64,000 bases of DNA from Blepharisma stoltei (Eukaryota > Ciliophora > Heterotrichea > Heterotrichida > Blepharismidae). Shown here in pieces: positions 1-9,862 of the stretch. A program made the position numbers and the translations under genes. Below the pieces are notes generated by a model. The model did no database searches. It had not been told where the DNA came from and was given only the letters and a program-made list of their open reading frames with translations. The first letter of the stretch is position 1; each line of letters starts with the position of its first letter. The DNA is taken from positions 868,001 through 932,000 of the forward strand of contig CAJZBQ010000036.1 in the NCBI GenBank assembly GCA_914767885.1. The letters are read 5' to 3'.

Positions 1-279
1 AATCTTTTCAAAGTTGTATAGCCGTTGAATTATAATTCCGTAACCCATTTTAGGTCTCGAAAAAAACGGCCAATTTAATATGGATAAAAGAATTAAGTTT
101 CTAAAGCTGGCTAATAATGTTTTTAGTTTAAGACTTTCTATAATATTGCAAGGCTTTTTTCAATAAACTTCTGATCTCCTTTCCGAATAAGTTTAATAAA
201 TTAGGTTTAAATCAGATTATAGCAATTCCATCTATTTATATTCAGCAATGTTTTGTATTGAAAACTAATTATTTTAGAC
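1..279. other. Left-edge non-coding stretch
   Basis: AT-rich sequence downstream of the minus-strand SGT1 gene. I see no open frame with coding character in either TGA=Trp reading and no repeat family recognised elsewhere in the window, apart from a short AACGGCCAATTTAA string that recurs near 46720. Confidence 0.5.
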
Positions 280-1221
280 TTAAGAACCCCATTTTTTCCA
301 TTCTTGTCCTTTTGGTGGATCAGGCCTGTCTTTTCCTTCATAATCTTTACTTCTGACCTCCCCCCAATTTGTCGAGAGCACTGTCCCTCCAGACGTCTGA
401 AAAGATTTAATCATTGCCCTTCTGGTATCTTCATCTCCATTTTCATAAATTTGTTTAAACAGTTCATTTAATGCTTCATCTCCTTCAGGCTTGGTTTTTT
501 TCAACTCCTGATCTAATTCTTTATCAATTTTATTCCAATCTCTTTTGAATTTATTTGAGGATGGATAGCTTGGCCTCACTTCCGCAATTTTTTGAGGCTC
601 TAAGTCTATCCAGTTTGAATTTTCTCGTTTTTTCAAAGAAATCTCAATTTTAGTTGGAAGAATTTTGTAGCTTGATTCTTCTTTGACCACTGGACGGGCA
701 AGGTTTATGTGTACTGTGAATTCAGCTGAATTAGTATTTATGACTGAAGCTTCTAATGAGTTTTCTGCTATTTCAATTTTTGTTTCTTCACTGCTTCTTG
801 CTTTTACGTTTAACACTATAAATACGTGGCTGTCACTTTGATACCAAGTATATGGATCTCGGCCAGGCGGCAAAACTAAATTACTTATCTCTACCTTGCA
901 TTTTCTTATCCAAATTCCTGCAGCATTTACATTGAGCTTTTCAGCTGCTTCGAAATCTTGTAACGCAAGCTGTAATTGCTGTTGGAAAAATAAAGATTGG
1001 GCTCGCCTGAAAAATCCAATAAAATTGTCTGGATTAATCTCGATTGCAGCACTTGCAGCTTCTTCAGCTCTTTTATACTGCCCAGTTTTCAATAAAGCTG
1101 AGGATAACCCAATAAGTCCTTCAAAGCTTTTTTCTGTGTTAATAGCCTGCTCATATAACTCTACAGCTTCTGCAAACTCATCATGCATGTAAAGGGAATT
1201 TGCCCTGTGCAAAGCTTCCAT
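280..1221 (-). CDS. SGT1: SGT1-like co-chaperone (TPR-CS-SGS)
   Basis: A 313-residue protein with the full SGT1 architecture. Residues ~1-110 are TPR repeats (two clear A/B helix pairs, with INPDNFIGFFRRAQ in the third). A CS (p23/HSP20-like) beta-sandwich follows at ~125-210, with the typical YTWYQSD start. The C-terminal SGS segment carries the family signature RRAMIKSFQTSGGTVLSTNW near 275. SGT1 is an HSP90 co-chaperone that links to SKP1/SCF ubiquitin ligases and kinetochore assembly; that role comes from the family. No intron and no IES are needed, and the frame is closed by TAA at 280-282. The start ATG at 1221 is the first methionine, directly before the TPR. The upstream neighbour is a divergent gene about 160 bp away. 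Confidence 0.95.
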   Translation of the reverse strand: MEALHRANSLYMHDEFAEAVELYEQAINTEKSFEGLIGLSSALLKTGQYKRAEEAASAAIEINPDNFIGFFRRAQSLFFQQQLQLALQDFEAAEKLNVNAAGIWIRKCKVEISNLVLPPGRDPYTWYQSDSHVFIVLNVKARSSEETKIEIAENSLEASVINTNSAEFTVHINLARPVVKEESSYKILPTKIEISLKKRENSNWIDLEPQKIAEVRPSYPSSNKFKRDWNKIDKELDQELKKTKPEGDEALNELFKQIYENGDEDTRRAMIKSFQTSGGTVLSTNWGEVRSKDYEGKDRPDPPKGQEWKKWGS

Positions 1222-1382
1222 TTTATATTATTTTATAAAAATTCTGATATCTCCTTTTCTTTTCTTCCTCCAATATCAATTAAAAATAATCTCAAATGGT
1301 TTATATCTTTGTTTATATAGCTAATATTCGCTTGCACTTCTTAATATACAAGTCCAGAATAAATGGTAGTAATAAAGTAAAA

Positions 1383-3253
1383 ATGCAAAAAGAGCCATCT
1401 ATTTCTGAGCTAGAAAACAAGCTGAAAGATATGGTAGGACCGAGTGGGGGCTTACAAGAAGTTCGCTGGGTTAATCCTTATGTAAATTTGCTCAATGAAA
1501 CTAAATATCCAGAAGGGCATGATTTTTTGCTTCAGGCACTAATGAGGTCGACAGTAAACTCAAAGATTGTGTACGATAAGTTTGCAAATATCGGAGGTTT
1601 GGAGTTTTTAGGAAAATTAATAAAAGACTACGACAAAAGCGAAGAACCTGAAGCGAAATCCCTACTTCACACAATCATTGCTTGCCTAAACAAGTTCACA
1701 ATATCCGTAGAATTATTAGAAACGACGAAAATTGGCAAGGCCCTAGGTGGTCTACTAAAACACCCTGATGTCAGCATTCAAAATAAATCTGGAGCTTTGA
1801 TAAAGAATTGGAAAGACATTTTATTGGCGCCAAGTGAGTCAGCACGTCCGCCCAAACCCAACTACAATGAGACCAAGATAGAGATCCCTAAACGGTAGTT
1901 TTTATTTAGACAAAAAGTTGAGGAGGACATTAAGCAAGAAGAATCTGCTGAATATATTATTGAACAATATAATGAAATTGATGATTATTCTAACAAACAT
2001 GTGAGGTATGTTAATATTTTAAGTGAACTAAGCCTAATTGTAATAGATGGGTGGATGCGGACCATATGGAAAACGTAAAGTATTTCTGGAGAGGTGACGA
2101 GCCAACTGCCCAGTGTGCAACCTCAAGGCCATATGATGTCCCACCCACAGAACCCCACGAGAACATCAGCGTTGAAGATTTCCGAAAAAGAGAAGTCCAG
2201 ATGGAAAAAGAACTAAATCATAAGGTAAAATTAAGACAGGAAAAAGAGAAGGACGAAATGACCAAAAAATCGCTAGAAAATATGTCGTCTAAGGTGCCAT
2301 ATTACACCCCAAACAGTAAAAATTACATAGAAATATTAATTAGTGTTTCACAAAGATCAAAAATTGAGAGCGCTGAGCAGCTGGAAGAAAATAAAAGAGA
2401 GAATGGAGTTTTAAGAACTATTTATCAGAGAGAAACTGAAATCCCAACCGCTCCGATAGAAACAGCCACTGCTAAGCCAGGACAGGTAGGCAACATTCAA
2501 TTTATCCCAGCATCAAAAGTAATTTTTATTTAGTATGGACATTTTCCAACAGTGATAAAGTTGTCTGATGAAGATGAAACCAAAGATGAGGAAGAAAAAG
2601 AGCTGGAGTCTTATACTCAGCAAGCATCTTCATATCAACCTCAGAGCGTTCCTCAATTCCATAGTATGACCCCTCCAGATATGAGCCAGACTTCCCAAAT
2701 GATGCCACCAACGAATCACATGTCAATGCCACCTCCACCTCCTAGCATGTCCCAGCCTTTAATTTCTCATATGCCACAGCAGATGATGGGAATGCCTCAA
2801 AATATCCCTATGATGCCTATGAACCAAATGTACATGCCTTATCCTCCTAATCAAAACTACCAAATGCCACAAATGGGGCCTTATGGGCCTATGATGAACC
2901 AGCCTCAACCTCAGCCTCACAGAATGCAGCCCTCTTACCAGCCACAGACCATGCAGTTCCCTACAAATGACCTAAATCGTCGACAAGTAATCTATAATCC
3001 CATCACAAAAAAACCTTTAAACTATAAGACAATGCCATGCAGAAAATTCCACTCCAACGAAGGCTGCGAAAGAGGTGACAATTGTCATTTTATCCATGAT
3101 TTTCAATACCAAGGACGCCCAATTCCAAATTTTCAAGAATGGAAAAACTCGAACCAGGAAAGACTACAAAACCTCATGGCCAGCAAGCAAGATGAATCAG
3201 CTCCGAGCTATTACCCGCCTATGAATTATCCTCCAGACTATAATAAGTATTAG
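1383..3253 (+). CDS. PNUTS-like protein: TFIIS N-domain, RVxF motif, CCCH finger
   Basis: A gene of four exons; spliced length is 600 codons. Introns: 1895-1909 (15 nt), 2006-2046 (41 nt in this DNA; see separate entry) and 2519-2533 (15 nt). Exon 1 encodes a TFIIS N-terminal (LW) helical bundle, ending in LLKHPDVSIQNKSGALIKNWKDIL. Splicing the 41-nt segment creates KHVRW, a match to the PP1-docking RVxF motif at the place where PNUTS (PPP1R10) has KTVTW. The C-terminal half is Met/Pro/Gln-rich (MPPPPPSMSQ) and ends in a C-x8-C-x5-C-x3-H zinc finger at about 3030-3090. This order matches PNUTS, a nuclear PP1 regulatory subunit in transcription termination. I chose the ATG at 1383 over the in-frame one at 1296 because the extra 29 residues look like untranslated AT-rich leader. 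Confidence 0.8.
2006..2046 (+). other. 41-nt intron, or 15-nt intron carrying a 26-bp IES
   Basis: The frames on either side require removal of a length that is 2 modulo 3, and GT...AG at 2006-2046 (41 nt) fits. Every other intron in the window is 15-16 nt. If the TA at 2015 and the TA at 2041 are the ends of a 26-bp IES (2017-2042), what remains is GTATGTTAATAATAG, a normal 15-nt intron. A near copy of the right part (ACTAAGCYTAATTGTAATAG) lies just past the stop codon at about 3276-3295. Confidence 0.55.
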
Positions 3254-3318
3254 AAATAATTAGAAATTAACTAAACTAAGCTTAATTGTAATAGTTACAT
3301 ATGCATATTAATCTAATC

Positions 3319-4062
3319 CTATTTGCAGCACCCGCCTGATTTGGGTTGATTTTTTCGCCTCTCGGAAGTTGCTAATAAAAAGCTTTTTCTTGACTTTTGT
3401 ATAAAATTCGGGATGATATCCATGCTTTCAATAACTTTTGTGGAAATATATTCTGCCTTTTCTGAATAGTTTTTAATTATCAAAATTTGCTTTAATAAAT
3501 AATATTTTTGTATAAAAACAAATTTATAGACATGCTTATAATCAAACATCTGGGCAACCCCATCTCCGGTTTTAGCAGAAATTTCAAAATATCTTACTCC
3601 AAATTTGGCTGCATACTCTAAACCTTCTTCTTCACTTACGACTCTTAAGTTTGTCATATCAATTTTGTTGCCTCCTATAGCTATCACGGTATTTGGTGAG
3701 GCATATTGGCAGACGTCTTCTAGCCATCCTGTTACTTTCTCAAAAGAATCACGGTTTGTAACATCATACACTAATGCTACACCATGGGCGCCTTTAAAAT
3801 AGTTCCTGGAAAGCTTCCTGAACCGTTCCTGCCCTGCTGTATCCCACAAGTTCACACGTATTTGTTTGTTGTTGATGTTCAGAACCTTGGCTTTGCATTC
3901 AACTCCGATAGTGCTGATGTATTTGTGAGAAAAACAATTGACCTAAGTAAAGGATACGGAATAGCGGAGTATCACACTGGTCTTACCTGCACCAGATTCA
4001 CCGATAGTAAGGATTTTTATAAAGTATTCTCTATTTAGAGCTTACATCTCATTGTCTTCCAT
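3319..4062 (-). CDS. Rab-family small GTPase
   Basis: After removal of two 15-nt introns (4031-4045; 3943-3957) and a 90-bp IES (3451-3540) the product is 207 residues, the usual Rab size. Visible motifs: P-loop GESGAGKTS near the N-terminus, switch I ending in ISTIGVE, WDTAGQERFRKLS (switch II), GNKID and EISAKTGDG. The C-terminus GGCCK carries adjacent cysteines for geranylgeranylation. The effector region and the GNKID variant resemble Rab1/8/18-type secretory Rabs, but I cannot assign a subfamily. It would act in vesicle targeting on membranes. The first exon is only five and a bit codons (MEDNE), so an unspliced reading would lose the P-loop. It is convergent with the upstream PNUTS-like gene. 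Confidence 0.9.
3451..3540 (-). other. 90-bp IES inside the Rab gene, frame-neutral and stop-free
   Basis: Thirty codons rich in Y, K, I and F interrupt the last Rab helix between MFD and YISTKVIESM. TA-TA junctions (TAT repeated at both ends) allow exact excision to MFDYISTKVIESM. The length is a multiple of three with no in-frame stop, so retention would add a 30-residue insert rather than truncate. Identified by comparison with the Rab fold, not by a somatic sequence. Confidence 0.8.
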
Positions 4063-4151
4063 GTTATCTAAATATACATTTTAAATTTTTACTCTAACTA
4101 AAGATTTGAGGCAATAAAAGTGATTGTTTATTATAAAATCTATAACAGTTA

Positions 4152-5429
4152 TTAGGTGTTAAGCTCGTCCTCATCAGGGAACTCATCACCAAATGTATCA
4201 TTGCTTGAAGATTTATCTAGGGTTATGGTGAAATTTGGCACAATTTGCTTCTCGATGCTACTTTGTTTGTTTTTTAAGATCCCAGGACTTCCAAAAATGC
4301 TAGTTTTTGGCGAGGAACTTTGTGATGAGTTTTGGTTTCTCTTCAATGTAGAAAAATCATTTTTGGTATTATTTACCACAACATCAGGGAATTTTACTGT
4401 CTTTTTATTTTGGATTGATTTAGTGCTACTTGTTAAGGGTTTAGGAATTTGATTGAAAACGCTTAAGCCTTTATGAATGGCTTGAGCATAGATAGAAGAA
4501 GTTTTTGGTGGCTCTGAATTAGGTTGGTTAGTTTGATGGTGACTAGCTTCTCTTCTATCTTTTATAGTTTTAATTGGTCTAGCAAAAGCCATTTCCTTTG
4601 TGTTTTTAATTAAATTTATTGTTTTCTGAGGTGCAGATGATAAAACTGTTTTTGGGAGGACAATTTTGGGAGTTTTTTTCAGCATAGTTTCTTCCTGCAT
4701 AAAAGTGTTGATCTTTAGGTCAACATTTTTAGCTTGTGAGTCCTCTTCAACTTGCTGGCTATTTTCTAGAGAAGTCCTGCTTTCTAGATCTCTGATTTTC
4801 AATAAAGAGGTTATATATTTTCTATTTAATTCTGCATTGGTTTTATCTAGCTCTTCAACTTTTTTATGCAATTTTTTATTTTCTTCATCAGTTAAACTTG
4901 CATGCCTCTGTGCTTTCTCTTTTTCCTTATGAGCATTTTCCAACTCTTGCTGAAGATCGAAAAGCTGGCTTTTATTTAAACTCGAACGTGGCTCTTGGCT
5001 TTGAGTTTCTCTTTTCATATCAGCTCTGAGCTGCAGTGATTTCGCTTCACGGTATTTTTCTTCGAAAATTTGTTTCATCCTAAGTGCATATTCCAGCTCA
5101 ATTTTGATATCAGATTGATCTTGATTGTGATTGACTTGAAGTTTCAGCTGCCGATTTTCTTCTTCTAATATAGCAATTTTTGTTTCCAGCTCCTTTACTG
5201 TTCGGTTTGACGCTGAAATTTCTTCTTTCAAACGCATTTGGGCATGCTCTTCTGCTCTTTCTAACTTATTTGTGAGATATTGAATTTCCTTATTTTTAGC
5301 TTCAAGCTGAGCTTTAAGTTCACTGATTTTGATTTCCATTTGATTTACCTGGGCGATGTAGTATTGATTTGTGCGTGATAAAATTTCTTTTTGAATTCGA
5401 GGTGGGTCTTCTTTTCTTAGGTGATACAT
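4152..5429 (-). CDS. Coiled-coil protein, unknown function
   Basis: A single-exon 425-residue protein. Residues ~25-225 form a long heptad-rich coiled coil (QMEIKISELKAQLEAKNKEI onward, repeated E/K/L spacing). Residues ~225-425 are low-complexity, Ser/Thr/Pro/Lys-rich and probably disordered, with an acidic tail ending in FGDEFPDEDELNT. I recognise no enzyme domain. Such layouts are common among cytoskeletal, basal-body and scaffold proteins of ciliates, but that is inference only. No in-frame TGA or intron is needed. The next ~610 bp upstream hold no complete gene. Confidence 0.75.
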   Translation of the reverse strand: MYHLRKEDPPRIQKEILSRTNQYYIAQVNQMEIKISELKAQLEAKNKEIQYLTNKLERAEEHAQMRLKEEISASNRTVKELETKIAILEEENRQLKLQVNHNQDQSDIKIELEYALRMKQIFEEKYREAKSLQLRADMKRETQSQEPRSSLNKSQLFDLQQELENAHKEKEKAQRHASLTDEENKKLHKKVEELDKTNAELNRKYITSLLKIRDLESRTSLENSQQVEEDSQAKNVDLKINTFMQEETMLKKTPKIVLPKTVLSSAPQKTINLIKNTKEMAFARPIKTIKDRREASHHQTNQPNSEPPKTSSIYAQAIHKGLSVFNQIPKPLTSSTKSIQNKKTVKFPDVVVNNTKNDFSTLKRNQNSSQSSSPKTSIFGSPGILKNKQSSIEKQIVPNFTITLDKSSSNDTFGDEFPDEDELNT

Positions 5430-5699
5430 TTAGTAAAATTTGATTTTATTTATTTCATTTGCTATTTTTTGCCATTTAATCTATATGATATATTTAATTA
5501 AAGTAGGCAATAAATTTGATAAAATTGCATTGAATGCAAGGTTTTGAGATATGTTTAATTTTTGCATTTCTCTTTGCTACTTTCCTTGAGCACCCTAAAT
5601 TATAAAAAAATTAGAGAAAATATTTTATGAGCAGTGATTAGACCAAAATGAAATTTTAACAAATTCTAGCCCCTCCATTAGCATTTATAAAAAGTTAAT

Positions 5700-6034
5700 A
5701 CTACCATAAAGAGTTATTTAGGGAATAGCTATTAATTTCATTAAAGAATGAGAAAATTAATTCCATTTCGGAAAACTAACAAAAATGAGGTCATTATCTG
5801 TGCAATATATGTTAAATTAAGAGTATATGGAATTTCCAGCATTAATAGCGAATCTTAAGCATTACTTAATTTAATTCAAGGCATCAATAGTGATGATTGC
5901 TTAGCACTCAGGTATCGCGGAAATCGAAAACCACTAATTAGAGAATTTAATATTGAATAGGAAATAATTAATGATTTAAATGATATTAAAAGCATGAAAA
6001 ATTTTTATAAGAACTTATGTGAAACTTTAAGATA
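5700..6034 (+). other. Possible decayed coding remnant in the intergenic region
   Basis: Within the 5430-6042 gap a plus-strand frame from about 5867 reads LNLIQGINSDDCLALRYRGN, then a TAG, then another stretch (EIINDLNDIKSMKNFYKNLC) to a TAA near 6034. Composition is protein-like but there is no start, no domain and an internal stop. It could be a pseudogene fragment, or an exon whose partners are hidden by introns or IESs. The rest of the gap shows nothing I can name. Confidence 0.25.
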
Positions 6035-6042
6035 AAATTCAT

Positions 6043-7365
6043 TTAGTACTCTTCTTCACTGGAGCTTCCTGCAATTAGTTCATCTAAATTTTCAGTGTTT
6101 TCAATATCTTGATATGATAGATTGTTAATATCTTTCATGCTCAGCACATCCTGCTTTCTCCTTTGTGGCTCTTCTATTAAGCTTCTTTCTACTGGTGCTT
6201 GTGGAGGTTTTCTTTTCACAATCTTTGTGACTCTTTCTGGACTTTCTTTTTCTTTGCTGGCTTTTTCTTTCATTTCTTTTTCTTTTCTATACAAAGTTAG
6301 TTTTTCTTTAACTTCTTCACTTGGTTTAAATTTATATTTTCTACTAGGGTCATCAATCGGAATTCTAGGGCCATCGTCTAGGGAGTTGCAAAATGTTTTG
6401 CCTATGGGCTTACAATTTTGATGGACATACTTTGAATCCCCACATTTTATGTATTCATAAAGCATTATTCTTTTTTCGTCTAATCCCAGCCCAGAGCATG
6501 GCACCGATAGCAATTTATCATATTCTTTATTAAACAATAATTTTGCAATTTCATCCAAAGCAAGCTTAAACCCTTCGAAATTCATATTTTTTTGCAGTTG
6601 AGCACAACTTTTGAATATATCAAGCACCAATTTCCTTGTCAAAAACCTTTTTCCCTCTACTTTTTTATCACTAAACAACCCAAAGCATTTAGCGAAATAT
6701 AAAAAACTGCCTGAGTCAATAATATCAATACTTTCCCCAATATAATCAAATGTGGCTGATCTCCCAACCATAAGATGCTGCTTTGAATAAAAGTCAAAAA
6801 GATCTTGGATTCCTTTTGCCTCCTGAGGACTAATTTCTTTACGGAAGCTAAAAGAAATATTGTCATTTGGGTTTCCTTTTATTGTTTCTCTACGCTTATT
6901 TAAGATTTCTAAAATATTTTTAATTGTTGCAGCTTCTTCAGGCTCTTTGAATTGATGAGATAGTTTTTTGAACTCTTTTATTGACTTTAAGATGGTTTCA
7001 GCGAAAACTCGCTGGATTTGGATAGATTTGTAGGATTTTAGGCTGTTAGAAACTGCTAAAACGGCAAAGAGGTTTAGGAATTCTTGGTAGGTTTGGTATT
7101 GACTTTCTGGGTGCTGGGCATGGATTAGATTAATAAATGAATTCAAAAGTGAAGGAAAATCTCCAGAAAAAAGTTCTAAGGCGTCAATGGTTTGCTGGAG
7201 TATCTGTTCAGCGTTATCTATTAAATTAACTTGATCTTCGTGGCTTTGAAAAGATTTGTATATTTTAAACAGTTCTGAATTGTGCTCTTGCATATGAAGA
7301 ACTAATGGACTTTGTTTTTCAGGTTCTTTTGGTTTTTGCTTTAACTTCTTCTTTGTTTTTCCCAT
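6043..7365 (-). CDS. Conserved-looking 440-aa protein, function unknown
   Basis: Intronless, 440 residues, with no TGA needed. Lysine-rich N-terminus (MGKTKKKLKQKPKEPEKQ), then a predominantly helical globular region (~25-330), a basic linker (KIVKRKPPQAPVERS) and an acidic C-terminal tail (ELIAGSSSEEEY). The segment around residues 205-265 (a helix, then FGLFSDKKVEGKRFLTRK, then a helix) loosely resembles an EF-hand-like or TPPP/p25-type pair, but the calcium-ligand pattern is not convincing. I do not assign a function. Codon usage and base composition match the neighbours, so it looks like a real expressed gene. Confidence 0.7.
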   Translation of the reverse strand: MGKTKKKLKQKPKEPEKQSPLVLHMQEHNSELFKIYKSFQSHEDQVNLIDNAEQILQQTIDALELFSGDFPSLLNSFINLIHAQHPESQYQTYQEFLNLFAVLAVSNSLKSYKSIQIQRVFAETILKSIKEFKKLSHQFKEPEEAATIKNILEILNKRRETIKGNPNDNISFSFRKEISPQEAKGIQDLFDFYSKQHLMVGRSATFDYIGESIDIIDSGSFLYFAKCFGLFSDKKVEGKRFLTRKLVLDIFKSCAQLQKNMNFEGFKLALDEIAKLLFNKEYDKLLSVPCSGLGLDEKRIMLYEYIKCGDSKYVHQNCKPIGKTFCNSLDDGPRIPIDDPSRKYKFKPSEEVKEKLTLYRKEKEMKEKASKEKESPERVTKIVKRKPPQAPVERSLIEEPQRRKQDVLSMKDINNLSYQDIENTENLDELIAGSSSEEEY

Positions 7366-7549
7366 ATTAAATTTGATAAATTTATTAGGAAAAGCTCATA
7401 TATTTTAGACATATGAAGAAATATTTTTGATAGCATGCAAAAGTAGCTTCATTATTAAAGAAAATTAATAAATATTTATAATTTTCCCTCTTATTTATCA
7501 ATGCATATTATATTTATTTACTTTCTTCTTTTGAAGTATCAGAAATGTT

Positions 7550-9096
7550 CTAAATAATTCTTACCAAAGTCATAAGCTTCGAGATTTTCGCGATTACTTC
7601 TGAAGCAATACTGGAGCTCTCAGTTTCATATAGTTTGGTTTTCCTATCATTACCTTCTGTGTACTCGATATAAAAGCAGCTCAGGTTTTTCTCATCTTGC
7701 GCCACTTTATGTATGTTTGCAATGGGAATTTCTGGGTGATGTGTAACTTGCCTAAACAGCCCGACAAGCTTATTTCTCATAACCGATTTTTCAGCGTTAG
7801 TAGCAGCTTTTTGTTTCAAGTTTTTCTTTGCTTCAGATTGTGTCATGTTGTATAGTCTAAGCTGGTCAATTCCGAGGACTCGAATTTGTCGCTTTCCTCT
7901 CTTATTGGTTTTTATGACTGCGTACTCGTGGTAAGCGCAAGCTTGAGCTTTTGACATAAAATTCATTTCAGGGTCAAATTTCGATTCTTCTTTCAAGCTA
8001 GGTGTCATTCTTCTTGCTGTTTGTCTATGCTCATGTGTTGGAGAGTCCGCAAAACTCTTTTTCCTTAATTTTAGCTCTGTCGTCCCTATTGTCTTGATTT
8101 GTAAATTTATATCCACAATGCAATCTTCTTGCTGAAGGGCTTCTTCTAAGTTCACCCAAATTTTAAACTGATAATCATCAGGGTTCAGATAGCCTGATCC
8201 TGGAGTTTTTTCTTGTACCACCTTTAATGCATCTTTTAATGTACTTTCTGGGTTAGTCAGAATCTTTATAACTTGTCCATCAAAGTCAATTTTCAAATTT
8301 ATTATTTTATATATAAATGAGCTTTTACTTTAAATGCTATTTATTTTTGTTTTACTGAGGCTATAGGGTATATCCCATCGCCTTCTTCAACCGCTTCAGG
8401 CTCTTTTACCTCAACTTTTTTATCCACTACTAAATAGTTTTCTATTGCACAAAACGCTAGTGTCTCTACCCCTAAATCCCTTATTTTTTTCTTTCTATCA
8501 ATCAGTAAATCAAATTCTGGCAAATTTGTGTCATCATCCACCATATACAATTCATACGCTTCAGGTACATTTCCATTGGGTAATGGAAACTCGATTTGTT
8601 TTCCACATCGGCTGTAGAGTGAAATAATTTTTGCAATTAATTGTTCACCAGTGGCATTTTTAGGCAAAGTTACTCAGAGATTAGTCTTTGTTGAAAACAA
8701 GAAAATATTCATTTGAGTCGTATCCGGACTTAGCACGTCTTCTCTTCCTAGGTCAGTCCGCATAAGAGATTTTGTCAAACTTGACTGCTTCCTCGAGCCA
8801 GCTAATGATTCAGTTTTATATGAATAATCTGGCTCAATTTCAATTGGTGAGTCGGCATTAGTAATTGTAGGCGATTGCGGGTGGGTTTTTCGGTCGTTAT
8901 CTTTCGCTTGTTTTGTATTTGTCGGATTTGGATCAGTTGGTGGTGTATTTGGTGGTGAATAAAATAAATCATTTTCGATGCTTGAGTTGAATTCTCCGTT
9001 TTTGTCACTAGAGTCTTTGCGGGCTGTGTCGATGCGTAGAGGGTTTTTTGATAATTTGAGCATTCTGTTAAGTTCGTAAGCTTCTGAGAACTCCAT
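7550..9096 (-). CDS. SIN1: SIN1 / MAPKAP1, TORC2 subunit
   Basis: The frame is continuous for 497 residues if TGA at 8674-8676 is Trp and a 53-bp IES at 8300-8352 is removed. The N-terminal ~140 residues are Ser/Pro/Thr-rich. The CRIM domain follows: FLFSTKTNLWVTLPKNAT, then AYELYMVDDDTNLPEFDLLI and FAFC-type end (TLAFCAIENY). A Ras-binding-like fold comes next (VNLKIDFDGQVIKILTNPES). The C-terminal ~110 residues fit a PH domain (FMSKAQACAYHEYAVIKTNK ... SSSIASEVIAKI). SIN1 bridges TOR kinase to its AGC-kinase substrates through CRIM and docks at membranes through PH; this is known of the family. An ankyrin-AGC kinase lies at 50-52 kb but nothing here links the two. Confidence 0.9.
8300..8352 (-). 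other. 53-bp IES in SIN1
   Basis: An AT-rich TA-bounded segment with stops in all relevant frames, lying between the CRIM and Ras-binding-like domains. Excision between TA at 8353-8354 and TA at 8300-8301 joins IASV to NLKIDFDGQ and fixes the two-base frame offset. Other TA pairs in this A/T-rich stretch are possible; this one gives the best domain continuity. Confidence 0.65.
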
Positions 9097-9427
9097 ATTA
9101 TAGGTGAGTTTTTTACTTTTTAGATATTAAAATAAAATATATGAAACCATTTAATTGAGGAAGTAAAAATTCGAGGAATAAAGAAGTAGGAAGAATGTAG
9201 ATTTTATAGGCAGTAAATGATATTAAAATACTGAGATTAATTTTTAATAAAGGGTTTAAGTGAATTCTAAATTATTCCATTTTGCAGTGGTTTGAATTAA
9301 TCCATATTATAATCTGTATGGGTAGAAATGATGTGAATTCTGGCAAATTTATTAACAAAACTAAGCTAAAATAATTTATAGCCAAAATACTCTACTCTAC
9401 TAATGTTTATCAGTATTATTATCTTGT

Positions 9428-9862
9428 TTACACACAACAAGTGGTAGTATTTCTCCTAATTATTTCGGGCAATGAGTTTTCATTTGTTTCATCTTTCAAC
9501 AAATTTATGCAGGCTTCTCGTCTTTCGTTGAAAGTGCATAAAGATTTAAGCGAGTTTGTTTCTTTTAAAACACTGATTCCATACTGCGCATATATGTATG
9601 GTAAATATGCTTCATTTGCAATTGGTGAATTAACTCTTGTAAAAGGTTTTTCAGTTTGGCAGATTGGCATGGTTTTGGATGTCCTTAGCGGATTTCTTAT
9701 CGTTAGAAGTTTTCTGTTAGAAAGTTGGGGCAGACTTAATGCTGCAGTTTTCCTTCGGGTTATTTTGGTATTTCTAGGGGTTTTATTTATATCTGATATT
9801 ATGGCTGGGATATTCAAAATAAAGGACTTTTTAACTGTTGTTGATCTATATCCAGATTCCAT
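9428..9862 (-). CDS. Small basic protein, YLPYIYAQ family copy 1
   Basis: 144 residues, intronless. Ser/Thr/Arg/Lys-rich N-terminal half (TRRKTAALSLPQLSNRKLL) and a compact conserved core, EAYLPYIYAQYGISVL, followed by a short helical segment (RREACINLLKDE) and a C-terminus ending in CCV. It shares order and motif with the neighbouring gene at 10378-10818, so the two are tandem paralogues about 520 bp apart. I do not recognise the family. The terminal cysteines could be lipidated, which is speculation. The 330 bp downstream of the SIN1 start hold no gene that I can see. Confidence 0.65.
   Translation of the reverse strand: MESGYRSTTVKKSFILNIPAIISDINKTPRNTKITRRKTAALSLPQLSNRKLLTIRNPLRTSKTMPICQTEKPFTRVNSPIANEAYLPYIYAQYGISVLKETNSLKSLCTFNERREACINLLKDETNENSLPEIIRRNTTTCCV

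Noticed and set aside
896-1192. 98-codon plus-strand frame opposite SGT1
   Set aside because: Antisense shadow of the TPR region; Cys/Ser-rich composition typical of reverse-strand reading, no support.
1296-1382. Upstream in-frame start for the PNUTS-like gene
   Set aside because: The extra 29 residues are hydrophobic AT-rich translation without homology; the ATG at 1383 precedes the conserved domain more plausibly.
3451-3540. A genuine Rab insertion loop
   Set aside because: The insert has AT-rich, Y/I/F/K-biased composition and exact TA-flanked TAT repeats; excision gives a perfect Rab helix.
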